Part shown: positions 47,519-59,569 of the stretch, in pieces
Numbering within the stretch: the first letter of the stretch is position 1
How the letters are laid out: the number at the start of each line of letters is the position of its first letter
Source: Diphasiastrum complanatum
Lineage: Eukaryota; Streptophyta; Lycopodiopsida; Lycopodiales; Lycopodiaceae
Reading direction: 5' to 3'
Length of the DNA stretch: 64,000 nt
Assembly: GCA_029204225.1 (NCBI GenBank)
Contig: CM055106.1
Coordinates: 8,978,274-9,042,273 of the forward strand
Notes under the pieces: model-generated
Seen by the model: the letters and a program-made list of their open reading frames with translations, nothing else
Databases searched by the model: none
What the model was told of the DNA's origin: nothing
Position numbers and translations under genes: made by a program

Positions 47519-47869
47519 AATCATATGCAAGATCTGAACATTTCATAATATTCTATGCAAAGAGTAGATCAATTTTGCTTTTACCTTATCTCCATCAGAG
47601 TTCAAATTAAGAAAATTATAACTGATCAAAGATTGTTACCATACATTTGATGATGTGGCATATCTCCACCACGTGCTGATTTGCATTTTGGTAAAGAGAA
47701 GCTATCTACTGGCGCGTCATGGCGATATGTCACATCATCAAATGCATGGTAACAATCTTTGATATGTCATAACTTTCTTATTTGAACTTGGATGAAGATG
47801 AGGTAAAAAGAGAAAATGATCTACCCTTCGCATAGAATCCAATGGAATGATCAAATCTTGAATATGATT
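47519..47869. repeat. Long imperfect inverted repeat (foldback)
   Basis: The left arm (about 47519-47685) and the right arm (about 47712-47869) are reverse complements at roughly 80% identity over about 160 bases. Paired blocks include CAAAGATTGTTACCAT with ATGGTAACAATCTTTG and CATTTGATGATGTG with CACATCATCAAATG. The loop is only about 25 bases. A third related stretch, in left-arm orientation, lies at about 47165-47290 (TTGATGAGGTGACATATC, TTTGGTAAGAAAA). The right arm ends in a 21-bp tandem repeat (about 47853-47894). This is typical of a foldback transposon or MITE. Confidence 0.8.
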
Positions 47870-48410
47870 TTGTAAATCTTGAATATGATTTTGTAAATCT
47901 TTTGAAAATTTCTAGGAAAATTATTGTTGTTCTACTCATCGTTAGATTAATTGTTGATGTTGTTGTAGATGATGTTTTGCAATTTGTTGCAAATTTGCCC
48001 TCTTTAAACTGCGTAAGTTTGTTTAACTATGCTTTTCTCAATATATATCACCATTAATCATAGCTTCTAAGAGTTGGGCAGTTAAGAGTTTTGCAAGCAG
48101 CAAGTATTATCAAATCACAAGTCCACCGGACCCTGCCCAGTGGGAGTTTCGAAATGTACACAAATATTATCAAAAAACTCCAAACTTTTTTAGACCGCAA
48201 GCTATCTTACATAACTGCACAAGTGTAAAAACTTTATTGGGCCACATGTACACTAAATGGTTGAATAGTCAACAAAAGCATCTTGACAAACGGCCCTTTT
48301 GGTGCTTGGAACTCCTCTAATGCATTCTAGTTTCACATAGATTCATGAGTAAGCCTAACCGATACTAAGTAGACTTACTTGTATCTAATTCAGAAATGAG
48401 GTGTGGCTGG

Positions 48411-49015
48411 TGTTGAATTCACACGTGTGGGACGCCCTTCACATGTACTTTTGATCTCCTAAGCCCAATAATACCATAAAGATCAGACTAGCATTGATTG
48501 ACAATAGGAAAGCTGATCATACAAGAAATATTATTGTGTTACAAGCAAGATCTGTCAACAAAACAGAAACTAAGTACAATAAATGCCTCAACTCAGCTAG
48601 AGAGAGAATATAAAAGTACAAAACTCGAGTAGAGAGAGAGGGCACAAAGAGCTTAGTCTCCAAATTTGCATTACACACAAATTTCATCATCTTCTCAATG
48701 AGAGTATATCACATATATATAGATCCATGGACTCTCCTCCTACTTTGAGTTGAATTGGAGTTATGAATCCACCTCTCAAGCTATCTAGACTTATTCAAGC
48801 CACCTCAATATGTCTAATTGTGCCACCTAGTCTTTTCATGCATTAATTGTGGCATGCAAAGTTCAAATGGCAATTCTATGGTAGCTCGAGTTTCTACTAC
48901 CTTGAATATTTTATTCTAAGATGGGTCTTTACTAAGCCAAAAGAGCTCAATTCATCTTTGGCATTTTTAGGACCCCTACTTACAACATTAGATAGATTTT
49001 TCCAATATTTCAACA
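48411..49015 (-). mobile_element. 3' LTR of a copia element (605 bp)
   Basis: The minus strand starts TGTTGAAATATTGG at 49015 and ends GAATTCAACA at 48411, so the LTR has perfect 7-base inverted ends TGTTGAA/TTCAACA. TATATATATG near 48715 is a TATA box, and CTCTCTCTA tracts follow it. It is preceded by the purine tract TTTTTTAGGAGGAG (49029-49016). The element body with RNase H, protease and Gag lies above it on the same strand. Confidence 0.85.
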
Positions 49016-49033
49016 CTCCTCCTAAAAAAGTAT

Positions 49034-49400
49034 CTAATGTGGATCAAGCATCGATCTTGAGATAAGACCAAGATTAGATCTATGCGTTGAGAAGGCACTT
49101 TTGCAAAGTGGCTTTGTGAGAAGATCAGCAATACATGAAGATGTGTCGACATGTTCCAAGTTGATTTCACCTCCAATGAGCTTTTCCCTTACAAAATGGT
49201 GTGCCACTTCTATATGCTTGCTTCTTGCATGAAAAATAGGATTGTTTGCAAGATCTTGGGCCGATATGTTGTCACACTTGATCAAGGGAAGATCATCCTC
49301 TTTGATGCACTTTAGTTCCATGATTAACCTCTTGATCCAAAGCATCTCTTTAGTTGTTGTAGTGTTGAGATGCCCAAGAGTCCAAGACCCTTTGATACTC
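49034..49400 (-). pseudogene. Copia RNase H fragment
   Basis: Minus strand, open. TTTTKEMLWIKRLIMELKCI is the helix after the second catalytic residue, LIKCDNISAQDLANNPIFHA carries the catalytic D (typical D-N-x-S-A), then RSKHIEVAHHFVREK and DTSSCIADLLTKPL, the classical C-terminus. The front of RNase H is cut where the inserted plus-strand coiled-coil frame begins (about 49400). Confidence 0.9.
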
Positions 49401-50110
49401 AATCCCCTGGAAAAGGATTCAAACAGTTTCATGACAATTTTACTATTTTTGATTACTCATTTCAGATCAATCAACAAGATCAAGCCGACGTAGCATCAGA
49501 CACCATCAGGGTCGCTCATGCTATTCCATCTCCGAAGCAGTTCGACGCCATGGTGCCAGAAGGATTTGAAGAACAAGATGTTTTTGAAGAAGAACAACAA
49601 CCAGACACCAAAGCCCCTTTGTTGAATCGTGAGCTCAATATTGCCAAGCAACATGAGGCAAAATCTGAAGTTGAGCTGAAGAAATCCCAACAAACAGCTT
49701 ATGCTCTTGAAGGCTATGTGGGAACTCTTCAAGATGCATTGACAACCGCACAAGATCAAGTGGACAAAGGAGTCCAAGACGCTAAACAATAGGTCTTGTT
49801 GCTGGCTGGTCAATTGGATATGGCCGAACTTGAATGCGAATGTCTTCAAGGTGAATTGGATGCGACCATCCTTGAACGTGATTTTTATCTACAAACATAA
49901 GTGCCTGATCGTTCAGTCACACCGGATGAAATCAGGTACCTATTCAAAAAAGTTAAAACCTACCGCACTTCATTGGTAGGGTTTCAAGAAAAACTTGATA
50001 AACTCAAACGTACGGCAACCACTGAGCTGGCAAAGGCAAAAGCGATTATCAAAGGTTACAAAAAGGCATTAGTGATTTTGATTAGATCTTCATGTATTTC
50101 CAAGTTCTAG
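49400..50110 (+). pseudogene. Coiled-coil reading frame inserted in a copia element
   Basis: A single plus-strand frame runs from the copia breakpoint to 50110 with only two stops, TAG at 49790 and TAA at 49898; about 240 codons in all. The front (FHDNFTIFDYSFQINQQDQA) is polar, then comes an acidic stretch (EGFEEQDVFEEEQQPD), then a long heptad-like coiled coil (AKQHEAKSEVELKKSQQTAY, TLQDALTTAQDQVDKGVQDA). After the stops it continues with LAGQLDMAELECECLQGELD and IRYLFKKVKTYRTSLVGFQE, ending KAIIKGYKKALVI. It replaces roughly 2.5 kb of copia pol. I do not recognise the family; a retroelement structural or accessory protein is possible. The end resembles the fragment at 33.4-33.6 kb. Confidence 0.5.
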
Positions 50111-50159
50111 CATGGTAGATGCATGATTTCTAGCTTGTAGATGAATCTAGATGTGCACC

Positions 50160-51085
50160 CAATTTTGCCTAAAGATCTATTGATTTATTAAGCATGTTTT
50201 AGATCTAAATTTCTTACAATTTCGTTAGTTGCCATGTTCACACTCTCAATAGTAACACTAACGTCCAATTTAAACAATTTTCCTTGTTCAAAGCCACTTG
50301 CAATGCATTTGGCATTATTGATTATAGAGCAAACCCCATGCATTAATTAACCAACATTAGCAAGGTCTTAGTGATTGATGATACATATAGCACATTGTCT
50401 AGATTCATTCTCCTAGAAGAAATATAGATTTTATAGCACCATTGCAAGAGAGTAGAGTTGAAAAATAGTCTCTTTAATATGTCATGTGGGAGCTTGCCCC
50501 ACTATCAATCTACCATGTGTCACTTGAATTGCCTTTGTTTGTTGATGAGTATGTAGATGACATCAAAGATGAGTTTCCATCATCTTCCTCCTCTTCTTGT
50601 GCAAGGTTCCCTTGTTTGCTCTCTCCATGTGCATTTTGCCTCTTGTAGCACTTGGATGCAAAATGTCCCTTTTTTTCACAAAAGAATTTTATAGCTCGGA
50701 GTTGTCTTTCTTGCCTTTTGCCTTTGAACTTGTTGCATCCTCAACCTTGGAACCCTTGATTTGGCTCTTCTTGGATCCTTTTGCCTTTGCTTCAAAAGTT
50801 GGCCTTCTCATCTCCATCATGTAAGGACAAGGAACCAATCCTATTTTTGACATGTTGGACTCTACATTCCTCGACCACAAGCACACTATGGAGCTTGTCT
50901 ATGGAAGATAGGATTTTTTGTATGAAAAAAAATTGGACCAAGTTGGAGAACTCAACTCCAAGTCCATTGAGGTTCACTTGGACAAGTTCATTATCTTGAA
51001 TCTTATCGCCTATGGAAGAAAGGTCCTTGTTAAGTGATTTGATTCTTAGCACATAATCTTGTGCACTTCCACCACTATTCCTCAT
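50160..51085 (-). pseudogene. Copia Gag, protease and pre-integrase relic
   Basis: Minus strand. Gag: RNSGGSAQDYVLRIKSLNKD, DNELVQVNLNGLGVEFSN (51085-50792), then after a frame change a Lys-rich nucleocapsid with a zinc knuckle (CKRQN...-side cysteines near 50640-50670). Protease near 50510: a stop at the W-x-IDSGAS position (TGG TAG ATT GAT), then DSGASSHMT. Pre-integrase: CIASGFEQGKLFKLDVSVTI near 50300. The integrase and RT that should follow are missing and replaced by the plus-strand coiled-coil frame. The Gag is close in type to that of the copia relic at 61.7 kb (LVQVxLNGL). Confidence 0.85.
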
Positions 51086-51119
51086 GCTTTGAAATACTTG
51101 ATTCCTTTTAGTTTGTAGA

Positions 51120-51880
51120 GTTTAAACTCTCACTAGCTTCCAAGAGGAATGCTCCTATTGATCCCATCTTACTAATGACTTATACAACAAATGTACCACC
51201 CAAGTACACTTTGTTGAAACAATATATAACCTTGCCCTAGGGTGATTTGGACTCGCAACAAGTGCAATCACTTGGCCACGTTTCCTTACAGTTCAGTTGG
51301 ATGCCTTGGCAGGTGAGATGATGGGTAAAGGGCCTCCCCTATTGTAAATTGGCCTCTCTGTATATGGAAAACTATAATCTAATTGAAATGTTTGATTGTT
51401 CCATTTTCTTAATGTTGTCCTTGGCAACTCAACATGCTAGTGGCAATGAGAAGTACAACAAATCACTTGAGTTGATCGATCCTATGTGGCAGAGAGACCC
51501 TTAGCACCTCATGTGCTCACACGATTATGCATCTTGGTTCCCAATGGGAGGCTGGAACTTGGGACCCAAGAAACTTTGGATGCCAAGCTAGCCCTTGCCC
51601 ACATGATAACGACTCAAGGCTCAAGCTCCTTCTAAAAGAGGGGCAACATCCCTTTTTATCACCTTTGAATCATTGGTAGGCAAACTTGCAAGGCATCATG
51701 CCATCAAACCACCCTTAAGTGCACTACCTTGAACACAAGTGTTCTTCAAAAGAGAAGTGGTTGACCTAGATATATCCACAAAATCTCACCCTATCGAGGG
51801 TACTTGGATGAGATTTAAACCTAGCCAAAGCACGTGAGCCTCAAGGCTTATTAGGTTATGACTCATGGGTTCCAACATTG
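51120..51880. other. No gene seen
   Basis: Possibly the outer part of the copia element, but neither primer site nor 5' LTR could be identified. No open frame with a recognisable domain. Confidence 0.4.
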
Positions 51881-51889
51881 CCTAACAGT

Positions 51890-52070
51890 CCATGCTCGAT
51901 ATTCGATAACGTACCTTTGGATAACAGATAAGATAAAATGTGTGAACCTTTCACTTAAAGCTCCACGTGCATCGCCTATTTCCATATGCTTCTTCTTCTT
52001 CCTCCTCCTCCTCCTCACTTTCCTCCTCGCCTCTGCCGATGAATTATGCCAGCTCGCAGGTGGGTTATGA
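51890..52070 (+). promoter_or_regulatory. Possible promoter and leader exon of the Nudix-like gene
   Basis: A CTTCTTCTTCCTCC tract rich in pyrimidines (51990-52030), typical of plant 5' leaders, is followed by CTCGCAGGTGGGTT, which could be a splice donor at about 52058. At 56347-56356 GATATGCAG gives a good acceptor about 130 bases before the start codon at 56487. A leader intron of about 4.3 kb is therefore possible. This is inference; no transcript evidence was available. The hydrophobic open frame through this stretch is probably a by-product of the CT tract. Confidence 0.3.
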
Positions 52071-55000
52071 TGCCAATCGTGTATTTGATTCGTTCTCTGG
52101 TTGGATCGACGTTCTGGGCTTCGAATGAGGTGCTATTTTTGTGAATCAATCAGTACCCACTTCCTACTTGTATTATAGACTGATTATTGTGTCCGATTTA
52201 TAACAGCAATGTCGCATATGCAGCTCTATTGTGCTGGTTGAGCAGTATTTTTCAGCAGCGGGTTCATAGCGTGTCAGTTTATTTTTGTGATCTATCGAGG
52301 CTTGCAGTTGTTGGATTTGTTGTTGAGAATTAGATGCTACAGGTATGTTTTATTCACATATTTCTGTTATAGTCGTTTCGAGAGCTTAGGGCTTACTAGA
52401 TATAGCCTGTAAGAGTCGGAGAAGGCATGAGCAAGAGTTACATGTTTTCCGAGGGTTTTTGTTTCCTAGGACTTGTATTTGAGTTCATGAAGGTGCTGGA
52501 GGAAATATCCTAAACGTTGAATCAGTTCGTAGTCCCCTATTCTATTGATAGTACCATTCCACGCGTACCAAAATTTTCTGAAGTTTGAATATGCTTGAAG
52601 GTTAGTCAGCTAATTGCTTTATATTCTTCTTGCGTACATCTTATTACATTTGGATTGAGCTATACAAACTGAAATCGTTCTAGCCACATTGAAGTGCCGG
52701 CATCTTAAATTGGTGTTATTTACGGTGTAAGGTTTGGAAATTTCAGTAGCAGAACATGAATGAGTCACCTATGATATGAAATTTGGAATTTCCAGAAGCA
52801 GAGCTTCCATTTTGTAATCAAATTTTTTTCGTGCATTTCAGATTTCTATTACCTGAATCAATATTTAGGCAGGTCTGAAACCATTCTTTTTGACTAATTA
52901 GATCTTCTGTAACATGGTTCACGTTCTAGAAATCCTTTTTGTATTTGATAAAGCTTATGCGACTCCCCTATTTATTATTGATGCTTGCTTGAAGCATAGC
53001 CACTTTTGAATGATTTCAGTGTTTGGGTCTTTACCACTGAAACCTTTGGAAACCAAAAAATTTCAAGGAGTTTACAATTTGTCTCTTGAGTAGTGTAATG
53101 GTTAATTTTGGAGTGATCTTAGACCAAAAAAGTACCTCTAAGAATCAAAGCTTCTCCTAAGACTTCACTGTAGATCTGGAAGTGCTTCATGTTTGCCACA
53201 TTTGTTCCTTGTGGAGATTATGTTTTGTGCATTCAGGTTGAAAAGTCCATGCCACAAACTGGCCCTGTTTGGGTCCTTTCTTGCATTTGGGGAAGCAAGG
53301 AGGGATAGGAAATGAAGGAAAGAAGAGGAGGAGAGGAAAAGGATATTGTGGTCTTGAATCTGTAGCCTGGCGAATAACAAATTGCAATTGCAGTCTAGAC
53401 TCAATAGCCCAGCACTTAGCAGATTGCAATTATAGTAGGCAGCAGCTAGTAAATGCTTACTATTACAAAAGATTCCTGTGATTACTAAAAATAGTCATAT
53501 GCTATATTCAAGGATTCCACAACTTAAGCATAGCTATTAAGGTACTCTCTAAGAGCCTTTGAATAAATTACAAAATCAACTTATCAATATCTCCAAAATG
53601 GAGAAACACTCCTCAGTCAAAAATGATGAATTCTTAAACAAAAAACTTGTACCCTCACTTGCAGCATTAAAGTCTGTCTAGTTGTAGTAGCAAGCAATAA
53701 TAATTGAGGTTTGGAATGCATATTCTACAAGCTATATTCTTTCAGAGACCATTGCAAGGCAATCAAAAGTAAGCCCTTTGAATATTCAAGTATCTGTTAG
53801 AGAGATTTTACAACCATCAGAATTCAATAACATGATGCAATAAAAAAGATAAATACATGAATCCCATTTTTACATATAGAAATCAATGTTAAGTCCAGGA
53901 TGTAGTTGCATGCATACAATCCGGATCGCGTTCTGGAAATCAGGGTTAGGGATTTCCAGCACTCGGAATACTCTTTTCTTTTCAGTTTTTCTTGAAAACA
54001 TTTTGCTTTTCCTAACTGCATAAAAGCGTGAAAGTATTACTGCTGAGAGAAGCCCTTATGAAATTGTGAGTTTTTGCCTAGTGTTAGTTGGGTCCCAAAC
54101 TCATAGATTATGAGTGAGGATAAGATGAACTTGTGAAAGGCAACTTAATGGCCTACTTAACAGATAAACTGTCAATAGTTTAGAAATTATGACATCAATA
54201 AATGGGCCAATTCTTTTTTCTAAAACTTGGATTTGATCGGTGGTTGAAATTCAGCCATACACAGCCTATAAGCAATCCTTGCCTTGAGCTTCCAACCCAT
54301 TTTATAAAGGCCTATAGACTCGTGCTATGAGGGGCCAATCTACCTCCAATTAGCTGGATAGATTAAGCTTGTAGTATTGATTATTTTCACTTCAACGTGT
54401 TTTTGGTTTACAGTGTATCTCTATTTATGTATGACGGGATCAATATAGCACTGCACAATGTTATTTTTGCCTCTTTCCAGTTTATCAGTATGTTGTTCTT
54501 CTGATGCATTGATTTATCATTTCTGAGTTGAGTTAAAACTATCCAAAAAAAAATTAGCCATTAGTCCTTTTTCTGAAAAGATATAGATAAAAACGTTTTG
54601 CGACCCAGGCTGCAGATCGCTAACGTTCTGGAACGCATGTGGAATGTCTTTGTAGCAGATCAGGTTCTGCTGTAAATATCCAGGATGATATTCAACATAA
54701 CAAAGAAGGCATGCAACCGTTGAGTTGATCATGGATTCAAATCAAGATTCAAAACTTCAAAAATCTTTTCTGATGTTTGCATCGAAATTGCATGTTTAGA
54801 ACAGGATTGCCATAGGGCACCTTCTCACACACTCCCTAGCATCCAATATGTGTAACCTTAAATAATTACATCAAACAGCTCATGTAGACAAGTTTCAACA
54901 CTCTGGCTAAGAGCAAAAAAACGATTCAAATCTTGCATCAAAAGATTTGAATGCCTTCCAATCAAGAGAAGTCCACCAACAAAGTTGTAGACCTATGAAC

Positions 55001-56486
55001 TCCATCGATCACAACACATGGTACGATCAGCCCTAAAAGTAGGTGCATGTCCATACTCTAGAACTACTCATGGTGATTATATGATTGATTAAGGAGCGAA
55101 TTTGAAGAGAACATGAATACATTTTCTTGTTGCTCCAAACAACATAGGACTAATCCGTTTTGGTTCTTATCAGCCTATTCTGATTCAAATCAGAATTGCA
55201 GTTTATTTTTCAATAAATTGCAATCTTTTGAACTCTAGCTACAGTTTCAAATTAGCATTTCCACGGGTCAAAAACCTGAATAAAATCTATAAAAACTGAA
55301 GATAGTTTTTCAATGCTGGAAACTTTTGGTTCAGACAACGTTTGAATGCCACCATTAGCTACAGAAACTTCATGTGTTGGTGCCCTGGACTTAGCCAGTG
55401 GTGCAAGGAAGCTAGCTACCCAGATATGCCAGTCTGCAAGCTCTAGTGTTTGTCTCTCAGCTGCATGTTTGTCATGGTGAGAATGAACTTCTTTCTTGCT
55501 TTAGGTTTCTATCCATGTCCTCTACCTGCTATTACCATTGTTGGATCACATGATTGTTAGTTGTTACCAAGTTGATAGCTTTCGAACCAACACGGTGTGG
55601 TGACTAGTAATGCCGACCCCTGTGCCCTGATATGACACAATGGTCAGCTTTGACCACTCTTCTTGTTTGTAAATTCTTACTGGAGTGGAACAAAGATTCA
55701 AATCTCAAATGTGTGTAAAGCTCAAAAATATTGAAAACCTTTTCAATTGAGATTAACTGTAACTATAATCTTAACAATAGGTAGAAATCATTTAGAGATG
55801 GAGGGGCAATGATGCTCATGGTTTCAGGCCCCAGGGTTTAAAAATCTTAAGCCAGGCGGTCGCTATATTTCTCAATCAAAGCTTGCCATGCAACAAAGCC
55901 GCAAAACAATCTGTTAATCAGCCAGGGACACTGAAAGTACAGAGATATAATGTACTAGTGCTTGTGCTCTAACAACAAAATGATTGGAGAGTTGTAGTGC
56001 CTCATATCACAGGATGTTTATGTGAGTGAAGGATTTGAGAGTTACTAGATACCATCATGGACATGTCTCTGTTGTAACAGCTTCTAATGAACCTATGTCC
56101 TGTATATATTTTAGGTAGAAATGGATATTTTTTATAGCATTTTTTTCAGGAGATTTTTAAATTTGAACATAAGTACTGTTACGAGTTGTTATCAAATCTA
56201 AGTATGTGAATGAAAAAAGTGACTTTTTGGGGAAAGATCGTTTGAAATTGCACAATAGATGCCAGTTCTTGTTGAAAAGACATCATAAGTTTCGGTCTTG
56301 TGCTGCTGTCTTATATATAGATAGCCTAGATTAATGTGTTACTTGATGATATGCAGATTTTGAAGACCACTTTGTTCCGAAGTTGTGCATATTTCACTGG
56401 TATCTTAGAAGTGGGATGCTGTATACCCAATCTAATCCACCTTCAAATATCTGGGAAAGAACCTGATTAACGATAACTATTTCGTC
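52071..56486. other. Gene-free DNA, perhaps a leader intron
   Basis: No transposon coding motif and no conserved frame was seen over 4.4 kb, in contrast to the rest of the window. Short open stretches at 53165-53481, 53824-54021 and 54517-54732 have no signature. Its comparative freedom from retroelements would suit the flank or first intron of an active gene. Confidence 0.4.
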
Positions 56487-58106
56487 ATGAGCTCATCTCT
56501 TAAAGCAGGGGTTGTGCCTGGACAAGGTGCACATTCAACCATTTATTTAAGTTCACATTGGGATACTGAAGCATTGCCGGCTGCATTTGCAAGTTCAAGG
56601 AGCTCTTCTATAGTTGTTCCTGGACCACTACAACTTCATAGACTGATGAACAAACTACGACTTGGAGAAAATAGCACTACTAGTATTCAGAATATTATTG
56701 GCTGTATAAAATGTTCATATGAAAAAGAGGTAAAAAAAAGATATTTACATTCAAATGCGTACGTTGGTACACAGTTGCGTTTGGAAAGCCCCAGAAAACG
56801 CAGTAACTCTTGGCATGTAGAGGCTCTGAAAGATGGAGCAAGTTTTAGAACTTGCAACTCTGCTTTAGGTCACAAAGTTGCCAATAAAGCTTCAAGTTCT
56901 GCTGAAGGTTTTAGTACGTTTGATAACTTTTGGCAAGCATTTCAGGAATTTGCTCGACAAAATACTTGGATTGCTTTGCTGCAGCCCCTGCAGTTAGGTA
57001 CTGAATATCATAAAGACAAAGATAATCGAAACAAAGAAGCTCTTTATATTACTGAGAGAAAGGTACTGTTTAAGTTCTCTACTTTTTTATCTACCTTTTT
57101 CAAGATGGGAGCAGCCCCAACTCTAGGAGATGCCACTGCTAGTACAAGTGCACAGTCATTTTCTTCAGATGAAGACATTCATTGTCAACCAACAAAACAT
57201 ATGACCTCAACATCATCAACTACATCAGATCAATTTCGTGCTTCCCTTAGCCCAGTTTTTGAAATTTCAAGTTCTTGTATTGTCACCAGCGATATTCCTC
57301 TACAAGAGATTCTGTACAATCCGTTTATATCTTATTCCCAACCCAATAATTCTCGTTCTTCAATTTTGAGAAGGCCGGAGGTAACAGCGGTAGAGCAGAG
57401 CCAAGTGTATCAATTGAAACCCCAGGCCGAGTTGTGTGCAAGTATTGCACGTTGTGTAACAGCAAAAGAGCTAGGATCTTTGGAAGCTCTGGCTGATTGG
57501 CTCAAAGAAAGGCTCGCAGCTAATAACCTGCCACTCAGTTTCTGGGGAAAGGCTCCAGGAACAAAGTCCTTATCTAATCTTTGGTGTGAACTAGTAGAGG
57601 GAGAGATATTTTTGGAGGATTCTTGTCCACCTAAGCGCACTGTACATGTTGCTAGTGTACACATACGGAACGAGTCGGGTAGTACTTTGGTGGAGGCATA
57701 TCAGGAAATGTCAGATGGAAGGATTAGGCAAAGGAACAAACCATTATCAGAAAAGATGCGACTTGGTGAAAATGTGGAAGATGCATGCTTAAGGGGTATT
57801 TACGAGGAGCTTGGGTGGCAACTGGGGGCACGAGATAGGGTTTCTATCTTTCAGGACTCTTATATGAAAAAAGAGGAGGAGCGAGAATCTAACTCCTATC
57901 CTGGTCTGTGGACGCGATATATTATTCATACCATGTCTGCTCGTATCAAGCAACTTCCAGCTACTGAATTCTTCACAATAGAAGATGAAAGTCACCAACT
58001 TCCTTCTTATACAGGAGCTCGTTCTTTAAGCAATGCCAATGGGGATGGTAGTACTAGTACACACATACCAGTGGGTGTAAAGAGACATTTTTGGAAGTGG
58101 ATTTAG
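56487..58106 (+). CDS. Nudix-like domain protein, possibly organelle-targeted
   Basis: An intact 539-residue frame. The first half is Ser/Thr/Lys-rich and low in acidic residues at its very start (MSSSLKAGVVPGQGAHSTIY), which might be a transit peptide; a central Ser-rich stretch (residues about 210-300) looks disordered. The C-terminal third looks folded: ELGSLEALADWLKERLAANN, RTVHVASVHIRNESG, then a Nudix-box-like segment G427-ENVEDACLRGIYEELG-443. Against the consensus G-x5-E-x7-R-E-x2-E-E-x-G it keeps R436, E440, E441 and G443, but has Gly at 437 where the first Glu of RE is expected. The end VGVKRHFWKWI is Trp-rich. Nudix enzymes split nucleoside diphosphate-linked compounds; the missing Glu could mean altered or lost catalysis. 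No introns interrupt the coding frame. The exact family and substrate are unknown. Confidence 0.8.
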   Translation: MSSSLKAGVVPGQGAHSTIYLSSHWDTEALPAAFASSRSSSIVVPGPLQLHRLMNKLRLGENSTTSIQNIIGCIKCSYEKEVKKRYLHSNAYVGTQLRLESPRKRSNSWHVEALKDGASFRTCNSALGHKVANKASSSAEGFSTFDNFWQAFQEFARQNTWIALLQPLQLGTEYHKDKDNRNKEALYITERKVLFKFSTFLSTFFKMGAAPTLGDATASTSAQSFSSDEDIHCQPTKHMTSTSSTTSDQFRASLSPVFEISSSCIVTSDIPLQEILYNPFISYSQPNNSRSSILRRPEVTAVEQSQVYQLKPQAELCASIARCVTAKELGSLEALADWLKERLAANNLPLSFWGKAPGTKSLSNLWCELVEGEIFLEDSCPPKRTVHVASVHIRNESGSTLVEAYQEMSDGRIRQRNKPLSEKMRLGENVEDACLRGIYEELGWQLGARDRVSIFQDSYMKKEEERESNSYPGLWTRYIIHTMSARIKQLPATEFFTIEDESHQLPSYTGARSLSNANGDGSTSTHIPVGVKRHFWKWI

Positions 58107-59569
58107 AGTGCCAGGGCTCTGAACAAGAAATCATATTTTGATGGGAATAATTCTTGCCCTAATGGCATCTCTGGCTGTTGATGTTTTTTCATTTGAAAAT
58201 CTGTACCTGCTAGTTGAATTTGCTGGAATCAAGCACAGAGCTCCGCAGGAATCAGAATTTTTAGCATGGCAAGCCTTCTGTGTCTTTGTGTAATTAGAAT
58301 CATTAAGACAGGGAATGCTAAAAATATCCCTCTATTAACATTTATTTTTGTTATATACATTCTTGACTTTTGAGTGTCGATTAGATGAAGATTGTTAATA
58401 ATACATCCAATTTTGTTTGGGTGATATGTCAGTATGAACTTTTGGGGTCACATAATTGTAGTTTTATATGGGAAATCAGCAGTTAGAACTCCAGTGGCTT
58501 TGCGTTGAACCAACACCTACCGATTGTTGTGCTTTGGTTTTCTTGTTTTGTTGCAGTAATAGCCCTTCAAACAAGTAAAAGCAAAAGATTCTGCGACATG
58601 CAAAGGGCAATTGTATTCATTTCTCTACCATGTTTAAAGTTCTGCAATCTGACTGCTGTGAGCAGAAGCTGATTGAAATTTGATCTGTTTCTCTTGTAAA
58701 TATAGAGCGTTGGTATGTTGGTTAATCAAGCAAAATATTTTTTAGTTGTGATTGACAGGTGCTTTATCTGCAAGGAGAGACATACTTTCTATCATGTTGC
58801 CAGTCTTTTACAAGTTCTGCACGTCCTAGAGATGTGGTTTGTGTGCTGCTGTCTTCCAATATCTTGTGATAAATAACAATGCTTGACCCAAAGGACTACA
58901 ATCGCCCACTAAACATGGAGGAACCATTTTTGAGTCTAGGCAGTGTTTTCAGATAGTTTCCAATGTTCTGTTTTGTGAATTATCATAAAAGGCAGTAATT
59001 ATAATATGAATTTAAACTATTCAAAGATCGAATCGAACAAGTTCGACTTGACGTCAACTTCACATCAAATTCCGATATTTTATTTAAATTTAACTTCTCA
59101 TAGAAGCAAGTATATATTTCTAGTGATATCAACATATTTTTCTTTTGAATATGGCAGTTCAATCTATTGGATTTATGATTTGATGCTCTTTTGCAAATTT
59201 CATGTGACTACAATGACATTTGAATCAAATTGTGAATGCTAGTGATCTTAAAAAAGAAAAGAAAACTGATATTTATTATAGAAGAAAAGAGTCGAATAGA
59301 CTAAAGTTCAGTGAACAATCAATAAGTGGTTCATCCTCATCCTCAAGCTCTTCCATCAGTTGATTTAGATCACCTATAAATACATATAGAGAGGAGAATG
59401 ATGACAAAAGAAATTGTCTTGCTAGAGAAATATCACCTATAATTGATAATATTATCCAATGAAAGTATTCCATCTACATGAGCACAATGCAAAGGCTTAA
59501 CAATACAAACAAGGAGACATGTCATCCAACATATTCGGGCAAACATGAGCTTGTAGTGTACACACATAT
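58107..59569. other. 3' flank of the Nudix-like gene, no further gene seen
   Basis: AT-rich DNA that should contain the 3' untranslated region of the upstream gene. Open frames at 59006-59242 (plus) and 59276-59473 (minus) lack any recognised domain. Confidence 0.5.

Noticed and set aside
51858-52070. Secreted peptide with a Phe/Leu-rich signal sequence
   Set aside because: The hydrophobic run is the reading of a CTTCTTCTTCCTCC tract, which is better explained as a pyrimidine-rich leader.
57069-57104. Very short intron (GTACTG...TTTTTCAAG) inside the Nudix-like gene
   Set aside because: It would be under 45 bases, below usual plant intron size, and the frame is open through it.
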